41,967 nucleotides of DNA from Clostridiaceae bacterium. GTDB lineage: Bacteria > Bacillota > Clostridia > Acetivibrionales > DTU013. The notes below the pieces were generated by a model, which did not search any database, was not told where the DNA came from, and was given only the letters and a program-made list of their open reading frames with translations. The stretch spans positions 1 to 41,967 of the forward strand of contig JAAYBT010000229.1 in the NCBI GenBank assembly GCA_012730015.1, given 5' to 3'. The stretch's first letter is position 1; the number at the start of each line of letters is the position of its first letter. The position numbers and the translations under genes are program-made. Of this stretch, positions 36,130 to 41,967 are shown one piece after another.

Positions 36130-37998
36130 ATGGCAAAGAAATTATTAATGGGAAATGAAGCTATTGCTTTCGGCGCAATGCGTGCCGGAGTCAGCGTAGT
36201 AACTGGCTATCCGGGCACGCCGTCAACAGAGGTGCTGGAAACGGTGGCAAAGCATAATGATGGAAGCATTTATGTTGAATGGTCAGTCAACGAGAAGGTT
36301 GCCCTGGAAGTGGCGGCGGGGGCGGCTTATACCGGCGCCCGGACTATGGTCACAATGAAGCAGGTGGGACTTAACGTGGCATCTGACCCGCTGATGAGCC
36401 TAAATTATATAGGCGTAAAGGGTGGCATGGTTATCGTTGTAGCAGATGACCCGGGGCCAATTTCATCTCAGACCGAGCAGGATACGCGCCATTTCGGGAA
36501 GTTTGCTAAGCTTGCGGTATTTGATCCATCCACGCCGGAGGAAGCCTATACAATGATTGCTGACGCCTTTGACTATTCCGAGAAGTACGGAGCACCGGTA
36601 TTGTTCAGACCCACGACACGTGTTTGCCACAGCTGTGCATCCGTTGAGATGCTGGACAATATCCCTAAAAAAGAGCTGGAAGGTTTTGTAAAGGATAGCA
36701 GATGGGTCATTTTTCCCAAGTTGACATATACGAAGCATATTAAGATAGAAAACAACCTCAAGGAAATGAGCGACGATTTTTCGGGATATGAAGGAAATGT
36801 TCTTACAGGAAGCGGCAGGAAGGGTATTGCAACTGGAGGCGTCAGCCACTCCTATGTATGTGAGGTGTTGAAAAATACCTCGGCAGAGCATAAGCTTTTG
36901 AAAGTATCAACGATTCCTTTCCCGCAGAAGCTGGCGCTTTCATTCCTGCAGGGGCTTGATGAAGTGCTGGTTGTAGAGGAGCTGGATCCGGTTATTGAGA
37001 ACGAGCTAATCAGTCTTTGTGGGCTGCATAGCTTGAAAATCAAGATAAAGGGCAAGCTCACAGGACATATAAAAAATGCAGGCGAAAACACTGTTGAAAG
37101 CGTATCCGGGCCAATTAGGGAGTTCCTTGGTGAGGGTTTCGGGGAGACTTCTGCGCATTCGAAACAGGCGGACACATTGGAGTCGAAGCAGTTACTTTCC
37201 ACGCAATTGGAACAGCCGCTTCCTGCACAATTGGAACAAACGCCTCCCACGCTGCCGGTTCGTCCTCCTGTGCTTTGTGCCGGCTGCCCCCACAGAGCCT
37301 CATTCTTTGCGGTGAAAGAGGCAACCAAGGGCATGAATGCCGTATACTCAGGCGATATCGGCTGCTACACCCTGGGCAATGCAATGCCCCTTGATATGGT
37401 TGACACATGTCTTTGCATGGGCGCAGGAATCACTATTGCACAAGGACTGCACAGGGTTGAGCCCGACAGGATTAACTTTGCTTTTGTTGGAGATTCGACC
37501 TTTTTTCACACGGGAATATCGGGCATTATCAATGCGGTTTACAACCAAACCGATATTATCGTAGTAATTCTTGATAACTCCACAACCGCTATGACCGGAA
37601 ATCAGCCGCATCCAGGGCTTGGGCAGACTATGATGGGCAATATCTCCGACAAAATCAGCATTTATGATGTGGTATCGGCACTTAATGTTTCCATGATCGT
37701 AAGAGCAAACCCTTTTGACCTAAAAGCGGCGAAAGAGGCCGTAAATGCTGTTGTAGACAAGAAGGGAGTACGCGTTATCCTGTATGAAGCACCTTGTATT
37801 GCCGTTTCCAAGGGCAGCGGAAGGTATCTTGTTGATAATGACAAATGCACAGGTTGCAAGGTTTGCATCAATAAGCTTGGATGCCCGGCAATAGAAATGC
37901 AGGATGGCAAGGCAAAAATTAATCCCACTCTTTGCACAGGTTGCAGTATATGCGAAGCTGTGTGCAGGATAGGGGCAATACGAGGTGAAAACTTATGA
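36130..37998 (+). CDS. iorA: Indolepyruvate:ferredoxin oxidoreductase alpha subunit
   Basis: LLMGNEAIAFGAMRAGVSVVTGYPGTPSTEVLET; CAGCPHRASFFAVKEA; C-terminal CTGCKVCINKLGCPAIE and CTGCSICEAVC ferredoxin motifs. Confidence 0.96.
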   Translation: MAKKLLMGNEAIAFGAMRAGVSVVTGYPGTPSTEVLETVAKHNDGSIYVEWSVNEKVALEVAAGAAYTGARTMVTMKQVGLNVASDPLMSLNYIGVKGGMVIVVADDPGPISSQTEQDTRHFGKFAKLAVFDPSTPEEAYTMIADAFDYSEKYGAPVLFRPTTRVCHSCASVEMLDNIPKKELEGFVKDSRWVIFPKLTYTKHIKIENNLKEMSDDFSGYEGNVLTGSGRKGIATGGVSHSYVCEVLKNTSAEHKLLKVSTIPFPQKLALSFLQGLDEVLVVEELDPVIENELISLCGLHSLKIKIKGKLTGHIKNAGENTVESVSGPIREFLGEGFGETSAHSKQADTLESKQLLSTQLEQPLPAQLEQTPPTLPVRPPVLCAGCPHRASFFAVKEATKGMNAVYSGDIGCYTLGNAMPLDMVDTCLCMGAGITIAQGLHRVEPDRINFAFVGDSTFFHTGISGIINAVYNQTDIIVVILDNSTTAMTGNQPHPGLGQTMMGNISDKISIYDVVSALNVSMIVRANPFDLKAAKEAVNAVVDKKGVRVILYEAPCIAVSKGSGRYLVDNDKCTGCKVCINKLGCPAIEMQDGKAKINPTLCTGCSICEAVCRIGAIRGENL

Positions 37999-38582
37999 TG
38001 AATTGCATGATTGCAGGGGTCGGCGGTCAGGGGACGGTTCTTGCCTCGAAGCTGATTGCAGCTGCGGCGATGCGCAAGGGCTTCGATGTTCGCACCACAG
38101 AAACTATCGGCATGGCACAGCGAGGCGGCTGTGTTGTAAGCCATGTACGCATTGGCAGTAATATTTCTTCGCCACTGATACCACTTGGAAGCGCAGATGC
38201 CATAATAGCCTTTGAACCGGCCGAGGCAGTACGGGTGATGCCTTATCTTAAAGAGGCTGGAGTCTTGATTCTAATGGACACTGCGGTAAAACCCGTCGCA
38301 AGCTCCTTGACAGGCGACAGCTACCGGACGTCGGACATGATAGATTATCTTAAGGAGCATGTTGAAAGGCTTGTAGTTATAAATGGGCAGCAGCTTTTGA
38401 CCAGGTGCGGCAATGCGAAAACACTGAATGTCGCGCTCTTGGGCACGGCGATAGAGAGCGGCATATTTCCTTTTGGTAATAAGGAGCTGGAGGAAGCCAT
38501 AAAAGAATTGCTTCCACAGCGTTTTTTGGAGATAAATCTTACTTCATTTGAAATCGGGAGGGATATGTATAATGGAAATTGA
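37995..38582 (+). CDS. iorB: Indolepyruvate:ferredoxin oxidoreductase beta subunit
   Basis: MNCMIAGVGGQGTVLASKLIAAAAMRKGFDVRTTETIGMAQRGGCVVSHVRIG. Confidence 0.95.
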   Translation: MMNCMIAGVGGQGTVLASKLIAAAAMRKGFDVRTTETIGMAQRGGCVVSHVRIGSNISSPLIPLGSADAIIAFEPAEAVRVMPYLKEAGVLILMDTAVKPVASSLTGDSYRTSDMIDYLKEHVERLVVINGQQLLTRCGNAKTLNVALLGTAIESGIFPFGNKELEEAIKELLPQRFLEINLTSFEIGRDMYNGN

Positions 38583-39801
38583 AATGCTGGGAAAAATCAA
38601 GAATGCCATGAAAAATGCAGTCAAGGGTGACTTCTACAAAAATCGTTTTTCGGGCATAGACATTGATGAAATTAAATCTACTGAGGACTTTGAAAAGCTG
38701 CCCTTTACCGATAAGGAAGATTTACGTCAGGCATATCCTCTGGGACTTCAAGCGGTTCCCGATGAAAAAGTTGTCCGGATACATTCATCCTCGGGCACCA
38801 CGGGTACACCTGTTATTATTCCATACACCCAAAAGGATGTTGATGATTGGGCGATTATGTTCAAGCGCTGCTATGAAACCGCCGAACTGACCAATTTAGA
38901 TCGCATACATATAACTCCGGGGTATGGGCTATGGACAGCTGGGATTGGATTTCAGGCAGGTGGGGAATTGCTCGGGGCAATGACTATTCCCATGGGACCC
39001 GGCAATACGGACAAGCAGATCAGGATGATGATTGACATGAAATCGTCGGTGCTTTGTGCAACCTCCTCCTATGCGCTTTTGCTTGCTGAGGAAATCGCAA
39101 AGCGTGGATGTGGTGACAAAATTCATCTCAAAAAGGGCATAATCGGTTCTGAGCGTTGGGGTGAAAAGATGCGCCAGCGTATTGCCTGTGAGCTTGGGGT
39201 TAAGCTTTATGATATTTATGGACTGACGGAGATTTACGGCCCCGGCATTGGTATGAGCTGTAAATACGAGTGTGGTATGCATGTATGGACGGATTATCTT
39301 TACTTTGAGATTATTGACCCGAAGACGGGGAAGGTTCTGCCTGAAGGCGAAATCGGCGAGCTTGTCATTACAACGTTGTGCAAAGAGGGAGCGCCGCTTA
39401 TACGTTACCGTACGCACGATTTGACAAGGTTTATTGCGGGCAAATGCGAGTGCGGGCTTGATTATCCGAGAATTGATACGCTCATTGGACGTTCTGATGA
39501 TATGGTCAAGGTGAAGGGCACCATTATTTATCCAAGCAGGGTGGAGGAAATCCTCAAAGCGATTGACGGAGTTAGCAGCGAATATCAGATAATGATCGAT
39601 CATCTGCACGGAAAAGACATTTTGACACTGTTTTTCGAAACGCCTCTCGAAATGGGCGCTGAGTTCGCGAAGCTGGAAAAGGCTGTGGAGCGTGAGTTTA
39701 AGAATAAGATAGGCATTACGGCAAATGCGAAGGCTGTTGGCATGGGCGAATTACCCAGAAGCGAAAAGAAGTCCACAAGGGTGTTCGATAATCGCTATTA
39801 A
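38572..39801 (+). CDS. paaK: Phenylacetate-CoA ligase (aryl-CoA ligase) family
   Basis: VVRIHSSSGTTGTPVIIPYT; KLYDIYGLTEIYGPGIGMSC; LIGRSDDMVKVKGTIIYPSRVEEIL; overlaps iorB end. Confidence 0.94.
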   Translation: MEIEMLGKIKNAMKNAVKGDFYKNRFSGIDIDEIKSTEDFEKLPFTDKEDLRQAYPLGLQAVPDEKVVRIHSSSGTTGTPVIIPYTQKDVDDWAIMFKRCYETAELTNLDRIHITPGYGLWTAGIGFQAGGELLGAMTIPMGPGNTDKQIRMMIDMKSSVLCATSSYALLLAEEIAKRGCGDKIHLKKGIIGSERWGEKMRQRIACELGVKLYDIYGLTEIYGPGIGMSCKYECGMHVWTDYLYFEIIDPKTGKVLPEGEIGELVITTLCKEGAPLIRYRTHDLTRFIAGKCECGLDYPRIDTLIGRSDDMVKVKGTIIYPSRVEEILKAIDGVSSEYQIMIDHLHGKDILTLFFETPLEMGAEFAKLEKAVEREFKNKIGITANAKAVGMGELPRSEKKSTRVFDNRY

Positions 39802-39815
39802 GTCTAGAGTAAACG

Positions 39816-39850
39816 AAAGGCTCTAATCAGTATATCAGAGCCTTTGCTGT
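39816..39850 (+). terminator. Terminator hairpin after paaK
   Basis: AAAGGCTCT-aatcagtatatc-AGAGCCTTT. Confidence 0.75.
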
Positions 39851-39862
39851 GCATATATATTT

Positions 39863-39928
39863 TCTGATGTATTGGAAGTGTACTACTTCGCGTTCTCTCA
39901 GGTATCTGAGCGATGCTACTGAGTTCAA
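39863..39928 (-). pseudogene. Manganese catalase/CotJC gene relic
   Basis: Minus-strand translation LNSVASLRYLREREVVHFQYIR matches RFLREREVVHFQRF of the minus-strand gene at 41507-41967. Confidence 0.75.
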
Positions 39929-40022
39929 AAATAACATAAACTACAAATAAACATTGACTAATTATTTTACTAAATGCATAATAATGACAGTAAACGGATA
40001 ATAATTATCAGGTGATGAACTT

Positions 40023-40100
40023 ATGAAAACTAAATCTGAGATTCGAGCCAAGGCAGAAAAGGTGAATTTTAATTATACTGCTAGAGGTATCATATGGTAA
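40023..40100 (+). CDS. Candidate 25-aa leader/small ORF coupled to downstream lipoprotein
   Basis: MKTKSEIRAKAEKVNFNYTARGIIW after aggtgatg; its stop overlaps the downstream start (ATGGTAA). Confidence 0.45.
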   Translation: MKTKSEIRAKAEKVNFNYTARGIIW

Positions 40101-41290
40101 CCAGACATTTGGCGTACATTTGCGCCGCGCTTTTTCTGTTGGTCACTACCGTATCGTGTACAAACCAGGGTGTTGGTCAGCACACTTCTGAACAACCATC
40201 TTCATCGTTAGAAGTTTTCGAATCTGAAGAACCATCTCTGACGGCACGGCCAGTAAATAACGATATACCTAAGTACAATGTACCGGTAAAAAACGTTGCG
40301 GATTCCGATATATTGCTTACGGATGTTGATATCCCACAGAGGATTGGCGGGAAGTATTCCTATCTTATGTATATTATCGATGATAGTCACGCGTTGATGG
40401 TTACAAGCCGCGAAGATGACTCTTCTCATTGGCCACCTACGAGTGAAATAGCATACTATAATTTTGTGACCGGTAATTTGGAAGAACCGTTAAGCGATGA
40501 GGATATCTATATGTATCCCGTATATGCGGACGCAGACTATTGCGTCGCAACGACAACTACAGAGGAAATGGTTTATCGCTCAGGAACACTCGTGTTGTTA
40601 AATAGGAAATATTGCACCAGCACCACTATTTTCAGATATCAGCCTGAAGACGGATTAACCGGTTTACATCCTAACAATATCGTTATATGGGATGGGCAGG
40701 TCTACTTTGATGATTTCACATTTGGGGCGACAGATTCGACCTTGTATGCCTATGACATTGAGCGAGATGAATTGCGAGTTGTCCGAAAGCATGCCATGAA
40801 CCCAATCATATATAAAAATGAGGTATGGTTTTTCACGCAGGATCAGAATGGCGTTTATAGGTTGCTGCAATCGGAAAGTGGCGACATATTGGAAAACTAT
40901 CATCAAATTGGCGACCTGGTGTGTTCGCAGGATAAACTGTTCACTACCCGCGGTATGGGAGAAGACTCGATATTAGGCACATCACTGATAGGCGTGTTCG
41001 AATGGAACAATGGCTCCGCTATCGCGGAGTCCCGACGGGGCAATGCATTGATGGAATTACAAGCAAACGAAGATTTCCTTGCTTGGAATACAACAATGCC
41101 GCATCAACCGCCATGCGTCTATGACGTTTCTGAAGAAACATTGTACGAGTTCAAAGGAGATTACGCCTATGCCCATTGTGATTACACATTCTATCTGAAC
41201 GGGCATGTAGGTCTTCTCTATATGGCAGAGCTCGATGAAAACGACAAGAGAACAGGTAAAGAGAAGTATCTTCTGTTCCGAAAGTGCTGA
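40094..41290 (+). CDS. Putative lipoprotein, beta-propeller-like
   Basis: Signal peptide with lipobox: HLAYICAALFLLVTTVSC|TNQ; 398 aa. Confidence 0.8.
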   Translation: MVTRHLAYICAALFLLVTTVSCTNQGVGQHTSEQPSSSLEVFESEEPSLTARPVNNDIPKYNVPVKNVADSDILLTDVDIPQRIGGKYSYLMYIIDDSHALMVTSREDDSSHWPPTSEIAYYNFVTGNLEEPLSDEDIYMYPVYADADYCVATTTTEEMVYRSGTLVLLNRKYCTSTTIFRYQPEDGLTGLHPNNIVIWDGQVYFDDFTFGATDSTLYAYDIERDELRVVRKHAMNPIIYKNEVWFFTQDQNGVYRLLQSESGDILENYHQIGDLVCSQDKLFTTRGMGEDSILGTSLIGVFEWNNGSAIAESRRGNALMELQANEDFLAWNTTMPHQPPCVYDVSEETLYEFKGDYAYAHCDYTFYLNGHVGLLYMAELDENDKRTGKEKYLLFRKC

Positions 41291-41506
41291 GCTTATCAGA
41301 TAAGACTGGAGTCAAAAGAATCTATGCGAAGTTTCATTTTCAAAAAGCATAATTTTCTTTCAATCTGGTTGAGAGGGCTAGCTTTTAGCCCTTCAATCAG
41401 ATAATCTTTAAATTTTAAAACACTATAGCTAATTACTCAGGTGGAGCCTTAACCCCACCTGTACGATAAAACGCACTGTACTGAAAAACACCCTGCACAA
41501 GCCAAT

Positions 41507-41967
41507 CTATTTCTTGCCTTTGACTCCAACAACAGGGCTTAAATCAAAGGCCGGACTTACTCCTGCATTATCTGCATTCATACAATCGGGCTTCTTAACA
41601 TAAAACGGCTTTTCATTCAGCTTTTCTTGAACAATTCGCAGCGCTTCGCCAAAACGCTGGAAGTGCACTACCTCTCGTTCCCTCAGGAAGCGCAAGGGAT
41701 CGATGACATCTGGGTCGTCTGCCATATTTATAAGGTTTTCATAAGTAGCACGGGCTTTTTGTTCTGCTGCCAGATCTTCTACCAGATCGGCTATGGGATC
41801 CCCCTTTGATGCTATATATGCGGCAGTAAACGGTACACCGGATGCATTGACTGGATACACAGCACGGTCATGGTCAGCAAAGTACGCTCCAAGGCCTTCT
41901 TTCTCTAGGACCTTTGCCGGTACACCCTTTGTTAGCTGATGGACGATTGCACCTACTATTTCCATAT
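41507..41967 (-). CDS. Manganese catalase/spore coat CotJC-like (5' end beyond window)
   Basis: EIVGAIVHQLTKGVP...AAYIASKGDPIADLVEDLAAEQKARATYENLINMADDPDVIDPLRFLREREVVHFQRFGEAL. Confidence 0.93.
   Translation of the reverse strand, partial: MEIVGAIVHQLTKGVPAKVLEKEGLGAYFADHDRAVYPVNASGVPFTAAYIASKGDPIADLVEDLAAEQKARATYENLINMADDPDVIDPLRFLREREVVHFQRFGEALRIVQEKLNEKPFYVKKPDCMNADNAGVSPAFDLSPVVGVKGKK

Noticed and set aside
38029-38041. GGGGACGGTTCTT inside iorB, matching the repeat family
   Set aside because: It encodes the conserved GGQGTVLAS motif of IorB, so it is most simply a coincidence of codon choice.
1-41967. CRISPR array, prophage, rRNA or complete transposase gene
   Set aside because: No regular spacer/repeat pattern and no phage, rRNA or transposase coding signatures were seen; the only repeats are the inverted-repeat arrays reported above.

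Overview
This 42 kb window looks like the chromosome of a spore-forming Clostridia-type Firmicute. Most of it is a conserved sporulation and housekeeping block: spoIIIAA(partial)-AB-AC-AD-AE-AF-AG-AH, asp23/amaP/DUF2273-like, nusB, xseA, xseB, ispA, [large ncRNA], oapA-like, dxs, tlyA, nadK, argR, recN, spoIVB, spo0A. It continues with a MerR-like gene and rluD-like (both minus), a Met-gamma-lyase-family PLP enzyme, HlyD-like, yggS, sepF, ylmH, divIVA, a T-box and ileS, aroB, DUF5665-like, a DksA/TraR-like protein, a small SOS-type ORF, a TauE-like transporter and dinB (minus). It ends with a second T-box and iorA-iorB-paaK, a lipoprotein, and a partial Mn-catalase/CotJC gene. The strongest finding is the ~630-nt non-coding interval between ispA and dxs, followed by a 211-aa polytopic membrane protein. 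Its position, length and neighbours match OLE RNA and OapA. Second is a T-box with a TGG (Trp) specifier and a TGGC acceptor-pairing motif in front of iorA-iorB-paaK; this suggests aryl-acid assimilation to tryptophan rather than catabolism. Third is a pair of LexA-box promoters with the same layout, in front of dinB and of a 78-aa uncharacterised ORF. There are also two nested inverted-repeat arrays of GGGGACGGTTCTCTT, a CotJC relic, a 25-aa ORF overlapping the lipoprotein start, and some unexplained structured intergenic segments. All calls come from reading the sequence; no database search was run.
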